From assembly GCF_025143365.1 (NCBI RefSeq), contig NZ_JALXPE010000047.1:1-30394 (forward strand): a DNA stretch of 30,394 bases. The letters run 5' to 3'. Within the stretch, counting starts at the first letter, position 1. Every line of letters begins with the position of its first letter. The DNA is from Microbacterium sp. p3-SID336 (GTDB lineage Bacteria > Actinomycetota > Actinomycetes > Actinomycetales > Microbacteriaceae). The notes beneath the pieces were generated by a model. That model was not told the DNA's origin. It searched no databases and saw only the letters and a program-made list of their open reading frames with translations. Below are positions 15,821 to 23,556 of the stretch, one piece after another. The translations under genes and the position numbers were made by a program.

Positions 15821-17192
15821 GTGACGAATCGGACGCGCCGACCGTTGGACGGAGCATTGTCACGGCTGGCGACCGATCTTCGGCTGCGGAGGCCGTGAGT
15901 ATCGCGCAGATCAGTGCTCGTCGGAATGACAGCGACGCCGTCTTCCAGCGCTGGCGGAGTGCGTCGGCACCGGTGGACAGCAGGCGGTGGCTGCTGTGTG
16001 CAGCCAGGTCGACGGCGTGGCTCTTGATTGCGGCGATGGGGTGGCGCCGCTGGTCAAGGTAGGCGGGTCGGTCTAGGTCGCCGCCGCCGAAAGCGGCCGA
16101 GAGCGTCCGCAGCTGCTCTCGAGCGCTCCGCAGTCCGATGAGCAGGCTGTTCAAATCCGCCAGGCGGTCGGAGGTGATGGTGTGCTGTTCGATCTCGGCG
16201 AGAACGCGCGACTCGACTACAAGATTCATGTAGTCGGCATCGGCGACGCGGGCGTTGCAGTGCTCGCTCGCGCTGCGGCAGGAGTAGACGCGTCAGCCAC
16301 GAGATGTGACGCCCGCGACGAGCCGGTTCCCGCAACTGCTGCAACGTGCGATGCCCCCGAGAAGGCTGCTGGATGAGCGCGCAGCGTCACGGCGAGGAGC
16401 GATCAGGAACGCCTGGATGAGCATCGACTCGTCCGGTGTGATGATCGGGTCCCATTGGCCGGGGACCTCGGCTTGTCGGCTCCGATCGAGGCGCCGCCGA
16501 TGGAGTCGATCGCTGCGGAGGATCGAGCGGATCGTCGTCTCACCCCACGATGGCTGGCCCGTCGGACTCGGGAGGCCGGCCGCAGTGAGCTCTCGAGCGA
16601 TCGTGCTCGCGGAGATGCCGACGAGGTAGTCGTCGACGATGCGTTGCACGACGCCGGACTGCGTGGCGTGGACTCGGCCGCCGGGGAGGTAGCCATAGGC
16701 GGCTCTGCCATGCCAGAGCCCGCTCCCGGCGCGGTGTTGCTGCGCCCGGGCGATGCGCGCGCCCTTGTGCGCGGACTCGTAGTTGGCGAACGATACGAGT
16801 TGACGGGCGAACAGGCGTCCCTCGTGTCGATTCAGGTCGAAGGATCCGCCTTGGACGGATTCGATTCTCACCGGATGGCTGTCGAGCAGATCCAGGAGTT
16901 GCTCGAGCTCACGAGATTGGCGATAGAGCCGATCCAGGTGCCACACGATTACTGTCGCCGTGGGGGAGCGTTCGATCTGCTGGAGGAGGTGCTGGTAGCC
17001 GGGGCGGGTCCGGTCCTGGTAGGCGGAGACGGCTTCGTCGACGAACTCGATCGTGCGCGTATATCCGAGTCGGTCCGCCAGCTCGGCGCAGTCATCGCGT
17101 TGCTGCCGGATGGAGGCGTGCTCGCTGGTCCGGTTGACGGAGATCCGGAGATAGACCAGGGCGGTGTTGAGTTGTATGAGAGTGCTCCAGTG
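15798..17192 (-). pseudogene. Large serine recombinase, inactivated
   Basis: The frame reads as one large serine recombinase of about 464 codons, close to the 472 aa of its intact neighbour. The resolvase core (ALVYLRIS with the nucleophilic Ser, then VIVWHLDRLYRQSRELEQLL), the recombinase domain and the first half of the zinc ribbon (CSSCGN) are all recognisable. Two defects are visible. An in-frame TGA at 16295-16293 splits the zinc ribbon before YSCRSASEHC, and reading then resumes in the same frame. There is also no ATG, GTG or TTG between the upstream in-frame TAG (17195-17193) and the catalytic region. It follows the intact copy by 56 bp and is probably a decayed paralogue. Confidence 0.8.
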
Positions 17193-17248
17193 CTACCCGG
17201 GCGCACCGCAGCGTCCCGCCCGTGGCGAGCAAGCTGCCAGGCTCGGCG

Positions 17249-18667
17249 TCAGGGGTTGTAAATGATGCGGACCCGAGTCGGGTCAAAGCTCCGGCCCCGC
17301 CTGCCGGGGGCTACGTTCAGCTTCTTGATGAGGGTAGTGATCACGGCACGTCGATCCGTGGTGTCGAGGCTGTGCCACCAGGTTTCCAGTGCCGCTGGGT
17401 TGCCGATCGGTGCGGCGTAGAGGGCGACGGCGCCTCCAGCGGCAACGAGTTGCTGCTCCGCTGCCCGCAGGGCATCCTCCGCCGCCTGGAGGCCCGCCCG
17501 AAACTCGCCGCCGGTGATCGTCCGGGCCTTGCGATCCTCCTCAAGCTGCCCAATCCGGGCATTGATGTCCACGATCCGCCGCAGCACCGCGGTCGTCGAC
17601 TCCGTGTTCTCGGACGGCCGTGGGTGGCCGAGCCGGTGCAGGACGCGTTCGGTGACGTAGTCATCGAGGTGGGTGGCGCTGATGCTCAGGCCGCCGCGCT
17701 CGGGCCGGGAAGGATCCTTCTGGCAGACGTACCGCAAGGTCGATGCAGCGCCGGGGGAGGAGGTGTGCCCGGCGATAGTGAGCCCGGCACCGCACAGTCC
17801 ACACTGCGCGATACCCCCGAGAAGGGTGCGGCGTGCCGGGGCGGTACGGCGACGCGCAGGATCGGCGAGGATCGCCCTGATCTGCTCGGTCTCCTCCGGG
17901 GTGATGATCGGTTCCCAATCGCCGGGGGCCAGGATTTCTCGCCCGCCTGCAGGGTCGGCGCGGGTGTCGGGTGCGTAGGCGCGCTGTCCGGATATCCGAG
18001 CGGACGCCAGGACGCTGCGCACCGTCTGCGAGTGCCACAGGCCGGACGTGCCGCCCCCGGCTCGCAGAGGTGGGATACCGGACTGGTTCAACCAGGTCGT
18101 GATCGAGCGGATCGAATCTCCAGCCAAGAAACGGTCTGCCATCTGCCGTACCACGGCTGCTTGTTCCGCGATCAGCACGCCTCCGGCTGCGTACCCGTAG
18201 CGAGCAGGCCCGTGCCAGCGGCCCTGCTCGGCCAGGCGCTTGTTGGCGCGTTTGACCCGGTCGGACTTGTGCCCGGACTCGTAGGCGGCGATCGCCACGA
18301 GCTGTCGGGCCATCAGGCGACCCTCGGTGGTGTTTAAGTCAAAGCCGCCGCCGCGGACCGCGTCGATGCGCACCGGGTGGCGCTCGACCAGAGCGATCAG
18401 ATCCTCCAACTCCCTGGGCTGCCGGTAGAGACGGTCGACGTGCCACACGATGACCCGCGAGACGCCAGCACGGATCCGCGCGACGAGTGCGTCGTAGCCG
18501 GGGCGGCGTCCGCCGTCGAACGCGGACACATCGTTGTCGATGAACACCTGCGGGTCCGTGAAGCCGAGCTGGTCGGCGAGGGCGAGGCAATCCTCCTGCT
18601 GACGTTGCACGCCGGCGTGCAAACCGGTGCGGTCCTGCGAGATCCGCAAGTACACCGCCACATCCAC
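17249..18667 (-). CDS. Large serine recombinase (integrase/transposase type)
   Basis: This 472-aa site-specific recombinase has the resolvase catalytic domain (VAVYLRIS with nucleophile Ser10; VIVWHVDRLYRQPRELEDL; TTEGRLMARQLVAIAAYESGHKSDRVKR), a recombinase domain (GPARYGYAAGG to about 260) and a zinc ribbon (CGLCGAG to CQK, about 305-345). A C-terminal coiled coil (NARIGQLEEDRKARTI, LQAAEDALRAAEQQLV) completes the large serine integrase layout. The start is GTG at 18667 with GGGACGGGG upstream. It sits 48 bp after a 66-aa gene, likely in one transcript. Its att sites are not proven. Confidence 0.9.
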   Translation of the reverse strand: MDVAVYLRISQDRTGLHAGVQRQQEDCLALADQLGFTDPQVFIDNDVSAFDGGRRPGYDALVARIRAGVSRVIVWHVDRLYRQPRELEDLIALVERHPVRIDAVRGGGFDLNTTEGRLMARQLVAIAAYESGHKSDRVKRANKRLAEQGRWHGPARYGYAAGGVLIAEQAAVVRQMADRFLAGDSIRSITTWLNQSGIPPLRAGGGTSGLWHSQTVRSVLASARISGQRAYAPDTRADPAGGREILAPGDWEPIITPEETEQIRAILADPARRRTAPARRTLLGGIAQCGLCGAGLTIAGHTSSPGAASTLRYVCQKDPSRPERGGLSISATHLDDYVTERVLHRLGHPRPSENTESTTAVLRRIVDINARIGQLEEDRKARTITGGEFRAGLQAAEDALRAAEQQLVAAGGAVALYAAPIGNPAALETWWHSLDTTDRRAVITTLIKKLNVAPGRRGRSFDPTRVRIIYNP

Positions 18668-18715
18668 CGTCTGCCCCGTCCCGTTCCCGGCTCCAGGGTG
18701 CGGTGCCGCGTAGGA

Positions 18716-18916
18716 CTAGCTTGCTGGAGGCGGGCCGGTTCGGCCTTGCAGCCTCCACCGGCGCGCCTCATCTAGGTCCGGCAGCCCGCCGTGCGAATCC
18801 GCGTGCGGACGCTCCCGCAAAAGGGTTTCGGCCTCCAGGATGGCGGCGGCGACGTCCTCGTTGGGGAGGAACGTGTCGGACTCCCCATAGATGCCGTCCC
18901 ACTGGATCAAACCCAT
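18716..18916 (-). CDS. Small acidic protein upstream of the recombinase
   Basis: I do not recognise this 66-aa protein. It begins MGLIQWDGIYGESDTFLPNE, then has an amphipathic helix (DVAAAILEAETLLRE) and a polar tail. It is supported by a TATCCT -10 box exactly 6 nt ahead of the ATG and by lying 48 bp upstream of the serine recombinase. Small genes next to serine integrases can encode directionality factors, but nothing in this sequence proves that. Confidence 0.55.
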   Translation of the reverse strand: MGLIQWDGIYGESDTFLPNEDVAAAILEAETLLRERPHADSHGGLPDLDEARRWRLQGRTGPPPAS

Positions 18917-18922
18917 TCCCGG

Positions 18923-18928
18923 AGGATA
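18923..18928 (-). promoter_or_regulatory. -10 box of leaderless 66-aa gene and recombinase
   Basis: Read on the minus strand this is TATCCT, 6 nt before the ATG at 18916. Confidence 0.55.
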
Positions 18929-18955
18929 GTCCCGCGCCCGAGACCGAACTAGTGC

Positions 18956-19828
18956 TCAACGAGCGGGAACTAGGGCGACGAGCCACTCGAGCCGTGCACG
19001 AAAGAGGAGCTCAGCGGCCGGCAGATAGGTCTGGATGAGGGTACGAGTCTCGTATGGCAGTCCCCGAGGTACGCGCCACGGGTATCGCATTTGGTCGGGT
19101 CGTCGGGCGCCCAGTGAGAACGCGACTTCCGCGGTTCTGCCGACAAGATCGTCGATGTCCGTCGCAGCTATTGCCAGTTCGCCCAGCGCGTCGCGGATGT
19201 CGCTCCAGGTGTCTGCCTTTGTCGCTTCCGGGTCGGGATTGACGATCATGTTCGTGGCGTTCGTGTATGCGCAGGTGGTGTGGGCTGGCGCGAACCGTGT
19301 GGGTGCGACGTAGACGCATTCTTCGAGAAGTCCCCTGGCGTCGCACAGAGCTTCGAGTTCCGTGTAGGTATGGCAGATCGGTGCGACGTACCGCACGAGC
19401 CCCAGGTCCGCCGTGCGCGTTTCCAGCTCCTCCAGCAACTCGTGCTGCGGGAGGCTGCCGACGTTGTCGGTTCGGTCCACGTGGAAGCGCCAGTAGGGAC
19501 CGCCGAGGTCGCCGAAGTAGGTCGCGTAAGGCCGGTGAAGGTAGTCCGAGCGTTTGAACTGGAAGAAGACATTGAGAGCCTTCGACGTCACGGCCGCTGT
19601 GGGACTGAGATTCGGGTTCCATGCCGGTCTCGACAGGCCAGGAAGCGGTGCGGAGTGCAACAGGCTCCACATCGGATGAGCGTGAGGGAGCCACCCGCCC
19701 AGATCGAACCCGGCTTTCGCTTCAAGGACCTGACCGATGGGCGCCAGCTCAACGCCTGCGTGGTTTCTGTGCGTGAGGTCGTCCTGGAAGAAGACGGCGA
19801 ACTGTGACTCCTCGAACTCTGGCCTCAT
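18956..19828 (-). CDS. PD-(D/E)XK-like putative nuclease, last gene of the conflict operon
   Basis: This 290-aa protein has a restriction-nuclease-like arrangement in its first third: Glu36 in QVLEAKAGFD, Asp42, then a hydrophobic strand ending in Gln90-x-Lys92 (NVFFQFKRSD). Further conserved-looking stretches are PYWRFHVDRT (about 111-120) and VRYVAPICHTYTELEALCD. The family is not one with an assigned function that I can name with certainty. The ATG at 19828 has AGGAGG in front; the frame upstream of it overlaps the SMEK gene and is not coding. It closes a seven-gene operon running from 25,139, where it would be one of the candidate effectors. Confidence 0.6.
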   Translation of the reverse strand: MRPEFEESQFAVFFQDDLTHRNHAGVELAPIGQVLEAKAGFDLGGWLPHAHPMWSLLHSAPLPGLSRPAWNPNLSPTAAVTSKALNVFFQFKRSDYLHRPYATYFGDLGGPYWRFHVDRTDNVGSLPQHELLEELETRTADLGLVRYVAPICHTYTELEALCDARGLLEECVYVAPTRFAPAHTTCAYTNATNMIVNPDPEATKADTWSDIRDALGELAIAATDIDDLVGRTAEVAFSLGARRPDQMRYPWRVPRGLPYETRTLIQTYLPAAELLFRARLEWLVALVPAR

Positions 19829-19868
19829 GTCACCCTCCTGGTCTGTTGCTGATGTCCTGGATGCCCGT

Positions 19869-20744
19869 CTACCCGTCCCATGTGTGGAGTCGGCGGTCGT
19901 GCCCGTGAGTTGCGCAGAAGTCGTTGACTTCGTCGACGAGTTGTCGGCGTTCCCGATCGACCTCGTCAGGGGCGGGGTGGGGGAGGAAGTTGTAGGGCTG
20001 GAGGTTCCGCTTGACGATGCTCGCCATGCGACCGACGTGGGTATCGATATCTTCGAGGATCTGAACGTAGGCCGTGTCATAGAGCGAGATCGGCTTCGCC
20101 TGGATCCGAGTTCCGCGGACCTGGCCCTGGTTGATGATCTGCTTGACCTGCCGGAGCGCATCGAGCATGTCGTCGAAGTCGCCCTCGACATGGGTCATAT
20201 GCCTGATCGCATCGCGGTCGAGGACCCCGAGGACGACGTCGAAGCAGTGTCGGTCAGACTGCTCGGTGAACTGATGCCACGGAATGCTCTTTGCGAGTCG
20301 ATCGTCGAGAGCCCACAGCTGAGCAAGGTTGAGGTTCTCGAGATTCAGCAGCTTGCTCTGAGCGAACAGCTCGGCCCAGGGCGCCAGCTTGCTCGACTTC
20401 TTGACGGACTTGATCCCGACGAAGATCAGGCGATCGTATCGGGCGTCGAGGTTGTGCCGTTCGAAGGTGTCCTGGGTTTCAACGATCTTGTCGGTGTCGC
20501 AGGTCACGGTGACCTGGACGGCCAAGCGTCGTGCGGCATCGTGTAGGTCGACGGCTGGGAAGTTGCGGTCCGGGAAGTTCGCTGCGGTGAGGTTCCATCC
20601 GTGAGTGAGGTTGAGGACCTCCCGGTAGAGCACTTCCAGGGCTGAGGTCACGTCGTTGAGACTGTGCGCGACTCGACCTGTCACGTGTGATTCCAGCAGG
20701 CTCATCCGGTCGACGATCCGGGCCTTGACGACGCTCTCTTCCAT
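19869..20744 (-). CDS. SMEK-domain protein
   Basis: This 291-aa protein opens with the SMEK domain found in bacterial conflict systems: LEVLYREVLNLTHGWNLTA, NFPAVDLHDAARRLAVQVTV and DKIVETQDTF (residues about 35-95). The order DLxD, QVT and K fits a PD-(D/E)XK-type nuclease core. The remainder is helical (DDMLDALRQVKQIINQ), with a C-terminal region resembling nothing I know. The ATG at 20744 has AGAGAAG ahead. It follows the HEPN-like gene by 11 bp and precedes the nuclease-like gene by 40 bp. Confidence 0.7.
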   Translation of the reverse strand: MEESVVKARIVDRMSLLESHVTGRVAHSLNDVTSALEVLYREVLNLTHGWNLTAANFPDRNFPAVDLHDAARRLAVQVTVTCDTDKIVETQDTFERHNLDARYDRLIFVGIKSVKKSSKLAPWAELFAQSKLLNLENLNLAQLWALDDRLAKSIPWHQFTEQSDRHCFDVVLGVLDRDAIRHMTHVEGDFDDMLDALRQVKQIINQGQVRGTRIQAKPISLYDTAYVQILEDIDTHVGRMASIVKRNLQPYNFLPHPAPDEVDRERRQLVDEVNDFCATHGHDRRLHTWDG

Positions 20745-20755
20745 CGGACTTCTCT

Positions 20756-21292
20756 CTACTTTGCGACCAAGGTCGATGGGCTGTCTCTGGGCTCGGGATA
20801 TATCTCGGCCACGAGATCGTGGGATCGGTGGATGGAAGACACGGTGACGACGATTGGAAGGGCCGGGGCTGTAGTGGGGTGCGCGGCCATGTTCCTCAAC
20901 TCCCGGGCGAACGTCAGCATCTCTACCATTTCGGGTTCGGGATGGGTCTCGCGCTGGAAGCGCCGTATCAGTTCGCTAAAGGTGGTGTTCTTGCCTGCGG
21001 AGAAGCGGTGGCGAAGGGCTGCCTCGATGGCCTGCAGGCATTTCTCCAGTGCGAGCGCGGCGAACTCGTAGTGAACGACGCTGGTCTCAAGTAGGGCGAC
21101 GGACAGCTGAAGGAGCGCGGCCACGTCCGTCGGAGTGCTCGTCGTGCGCGCAAATGTTCCGGCATGCGCGGAGACTGCATCGGGCGTCATGAAGATCGGG
21201 GACGAGTTTTCATCGGCCGCGATGATCGACGAGTGGGTGGATCGTGCATCGAGCGCGAAGGTCCATGTTGTCGGGTGGGGTCCAAACGTCAT
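20756..21292 (-). CDS. HEPN-like protein
   Basis: This 178-aa protein has a C-terminal helical region (about 57-140) ending in RELRNMAAHP. Arg133 and His138 make an Rx4H motif, which is the catalytic signature of HEPN ribonucleases in abortive infection and toxin systems. The preceding helix (FAALALEKCLQAIEAALRHRF) also fits HEPN. The first 50 residues are a polar lead with no recognised motif. The ATG at 21292 overlaps the stop of the upstream small Cys protein gene (ATGA), so translation is coupled. RNase activity is inferred from motif only. Confidence 0.6.
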   Translation of the reverse strand: MTFGPHPTTWTFALDARSTHSSIIAADENSSPIFMTPDAVSAHAGTFARTTSTPTDVAALLQLSVALLETSVVHYEFAALALEKCLQAIEAALRHRFSAGKNTTFSELIRRFQRETHPEPEMVEMLTFARELRNMAAHPTTAPALPIVVTVSSIHRSHDLVAEIYPEPRDSPSTLVAK

Positions 21293-21516
21293 TGTGTCGC
21301 CTGCAGGTCGGTCTCGAGCGCGGTGAGGTCTTTCCGGGCAGTGGCGATGAACTTGAGTCCGCAGGCAAGGCAGTAGTGAAAGCTGTCGCGCTCGATCTTG
21401 ATCACCAAAATCCGGTCGCCCTTGAGGAGGATGTGGCGCTTATTCCCTTTGCAATAGTGCTTGCGGCCGGCGACACCCGCAGTGAGCGATTTGAGCAGGG
21501 ATCGTTGGCTACCCAT
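21289..21516 (-). CDS. Small Cys-containing protein following the helicase
   Basis: This 75-aa basic protein has one HYC near residue 21 and CLAC near residue 49 with flanking His residues, which could bind a metal as a small ribbon. It starts inside the last codons of the helicase gene (8-bp overlap) and ends in an ATGA overlap with the HEPN-like gene, so it is translated as part of the operon. I do not recognise the family. Confidence 0.6.
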   Translation of the reverse strand: MGSQRSLLKSLTAGVAGRKHYCKGNKRHILLKGDRILVIKIERDSFHYCLACGLKFIATARKDLTALETDLQATQ

Positions 21517-23293
21517 GACGCAGCTCCTCTTCCACGCTGTCGACGATCTTCGGCAGTTCCTTGATGAGATGGTCCAGGTCCGTGGCGGAGTACTCGCTAC
21601 GGGTGGTTGCGCCGCTGGGGACCGTCTTCTTGATCCGAAGGTCGATCGCGGATTTCACGACCTTAAAGTTCTCGCGGGTCTTATCGAAGTCGCGGCCGGC
21701 GTGCTTGAGGCTGTGCTTGGCGAGGAGCTTGCCGACGGCGGTCTTCACGAGCTCGTCGAGAAGCGCCCGCTTCGCCTTACGGGACGCCTGCTTGGTGGGG
21801 GTGATCCGCTGCAGGCGGTCGAACTGCTCACCCGTGCTGATGCCGGCATCTTTCAGGACTGCGAGCGCCGCTGCGACCTTGGGGTCGGCGGTGAGCAGGG
21901 TGAGGCTCTCGAGCAGGACATCGTCTTGGGCGGTGATCACCGGAAGGCTGCCGCCTCCGCCGTTGCCTCCGGGGCCGGGTTCGCGGGTCGGGGTGGGTTC
22001 GATGAGGTCTTCGTCGATCAGGTTGGCGAAGAACGCCTGGTCCGCTTCGGCGAACTGCTGGAAGTCCGTCCAGACCCCGGTGATGTTGCCTCCGACATGG
22101 AAGACCACCACTCCGTCGTTGACGGGGTCGAAGGGGTCGACGCCGGGGATGGTGCGCATGATGCGGCCGACGAACTGCATGAACGGGCCGAGGTTGCTGA
22201 AGATGCTGAACACCGCGGCGACGCTGAGGTACGGGTGATCGAACCCTTCGCCCAGCTTCCGCACTTGCACGATGACGTCGAGCTCGTGGTTGTCGAGCTT
22301 CTCGTGGATGCGCTCGTTCGCCTTCTCCGCGAGCTGGCTATGGACGAAGTCGGCACGCATCCCCAGTTCGCGGTACTTCGCGACGACCTGCTTGCAGTGC
22401 TCCATGTTGAGAGCGGAGGCGATGATCTTCAGGCGGGGCTGTCCGGTGGCCTCTCGCATCTCCTGGAGCTTGCGGATGGATGCTTCGGCGATCGTGGTGA
22501 GGGTGGCCTCGGAGCTGACGATGCTGCGTCGGAAGCCGGCATCCTCCTCGCCGAGACGGCGCACCTCATCCAGAGAGACCTCGACCTCGGCGTCTCCCTC
22601 GTGGCGAACGTAGTGCAACGTCGTCGGGTTCAGCCGGTATCCGTTGATGCGCTTGACGTACCCCTTCTCGACGGCCTTGGAGATCGGGTAGCTGTAGATG
22701 ACCTCGCCGGTCATCACTTTTCCGTCTGCTCGAGCCGGGGTCGCGCTCACGTTCAGGATTCGCGCATCGGGGAACTTGCGTCGCAGCACGTCCCAGCTCT
22801 CGGCGACGTTGTGGTGGCCCTCGTCGAAGAGGATCAGGTCGAAGAAGTCGCTGGGGAGCTTCGCGAGCCACTTGTTGTTGTCGCGCTGCAGCTGCTGGAT
22901 GTTCGTGACGACGATGTCGGCTTCCTCGAGGTCGCCGACGTTGCTCGAGGCCCCGCGGATCTCCGCGGGCTCCGGGAACGGCTCGCGGTCGAGGACCTTC
23001 CGCTTCGTGTAGAAGTACTTCGGGTTGCTCGGTGTGAGGTCGCCGAGCAGCTGGTCGGCGATCTTCAGGTTCGGTGCGACGAGCAGGGTGCGCCTCGACT
23101 TCGCGGCGAAGGGCGCGAGGGCGAGGAGTCCGGACTTGCCGCACCCCACTGGCAGGACGACCGACACCTCGCGGGCGTCGGCAGCTTGAAAGTCGTGGTT
23201 CTCGATCGCCTCATAGGCGAGAATCTGCGGCTCGCGCAGCTCGGGATTGCCGGCAACCGTGGGTTGCACGACGACGTACTGGTCGGTCTTCAC
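21509..23293 (-). CDS. SF2 DEAD/DEAH-type helicase
   Basis: This 594-aa protein is a superfamily 2 helicase or translocase. Motif I is GCGKS (residues 50-54), motif II is DEGH (157-160), motif III is SATP (183-186), and motif VI is QFVGRIMR (about 375). The two RecA-like domains fill roughly residues 20-430. After a Gly-rich hinge (GPGGNGGGG) there is a helical C-terminal domain of about 150 residues that I cannot assign. The start is GTG at 23293 behind GGAG. Related helicases in defence operons sense or unwind foreign nucleic acid; here it follows a kinase gene and precedes HEPN and nuclease-like genes. Confidence 0.85.
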   Translation of the reverse strand: MKTDQYVVVQPTVAGNPELREPQILAYEAIENHDFQAADAREVSVVLPVGCGKSGLLALAPFAAKSRRTLLVAPNLKIADQLLGDLTPSNPKYFYTKRKVLDREPFPEPAEIRGASSNVGDLEEADIVVTNIQQLQRDNNKWLAKLPSDFFDLILFDEGHHNVAESWDVLRRKFPDARILNVSATPARADGKVMTGEVIYSYPISKAVEKGYVKRINGYRLNPTTLHYVRHEGDAEVEVSLDEVRRLGEEDAGFRRSIVSSEATLTTIAEASIRKLQEMREATGQPRLKIIASALNMEHCKQVVAKYRELGMRADFVHSQLAEKANERIHEKLDNHELDVIVQVRKLGEGFDHPYLSVAAVFSIFSNLGPFMQFVGRIMRTIPGVDPFDPVNDGVVVFHVGGNITGVWTDFQQFAEADQAFFANLIDEDLIEPTPTREPGPGGNGGGGSLPVITAQDDVLLESLTLLTADPKVAAALAVLKDAGISTGEQFDRLQRITPTKQASRKAKRALLDELVKTAVGKLLAKHSLKHAGRDFDKTRENFKVVKSAIDLRIKKTVPSGATTRSEYSATDLDHLIKELPKIVDSVEEELRHG

Positions 23294-23392
23294 TTACTGC
23301 TCCGAACATGATGGTGATGGGTTGGTGTTTATGCTGGGAGCGGGACCGCCCGCCAAGGCGGCCCCGCTTGGTTCACGCGAAGTCTCAGCCGC

Positions 23393-23518
23393 TCAGCTCT
23401 TCTTCTTGTGGACCACCGTCGTTCTCGGGTTGCGCTTCGCGTAGCTGAGCTTCACGAAGCGTCCCGAGACGGCGCTGCGCGCGTGGCCGCGTGACGCGGC
23501 GGGTCTTCCCTTGGGCAT
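23393..23518 (-). CDS. Small basic protein with RSAVSGRFV motif
   Basis: This 41-aa protein, MPKGRPAASRGHARSAVSGRF and a Lys-rich end (RTTVVHKKKS), resembles a widespread actinobacterial class of tiny basic proteins with a 'RSAVTGRFV..A.RHPRTTV' core and no known role. It is too short for many gene callers. The strong AAGGAGGTGA site 6 nt ahead of its ATG, and its place between the kinase and helicase genes, support it being real. Confidence 0.65.
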   Translation of the reverse strand: MPKGRPAASRGHARSAVSGRFVKLSYAKRNPRTTVVHKKKS

Positions 23519-23556
23519 GTCTGTCACCTCCTTCCTTGAGGTCGTGCGAGGGGTCA

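Noticed and set aside
16229..16293. Frameshift between the two parts of the recombinase remnant
   Set aside because: Translation shows both parts are in the same frame, separated by a TGA, so it is a nonsense mutation, not a frameshift.
17222..18337. 371-codon plus-strand frame opposite the serine recombinase
   Set aside because: It has no recognisable domain, and the recombinase on the other strand is complete.
21461..23311. 616-codon plus-strand frame opposite the helicase
   Set aside because: It mirrors the SF2 helicase codons (rich in Leu, Val, Asp, Glu), with no motif or ribosome binding site.
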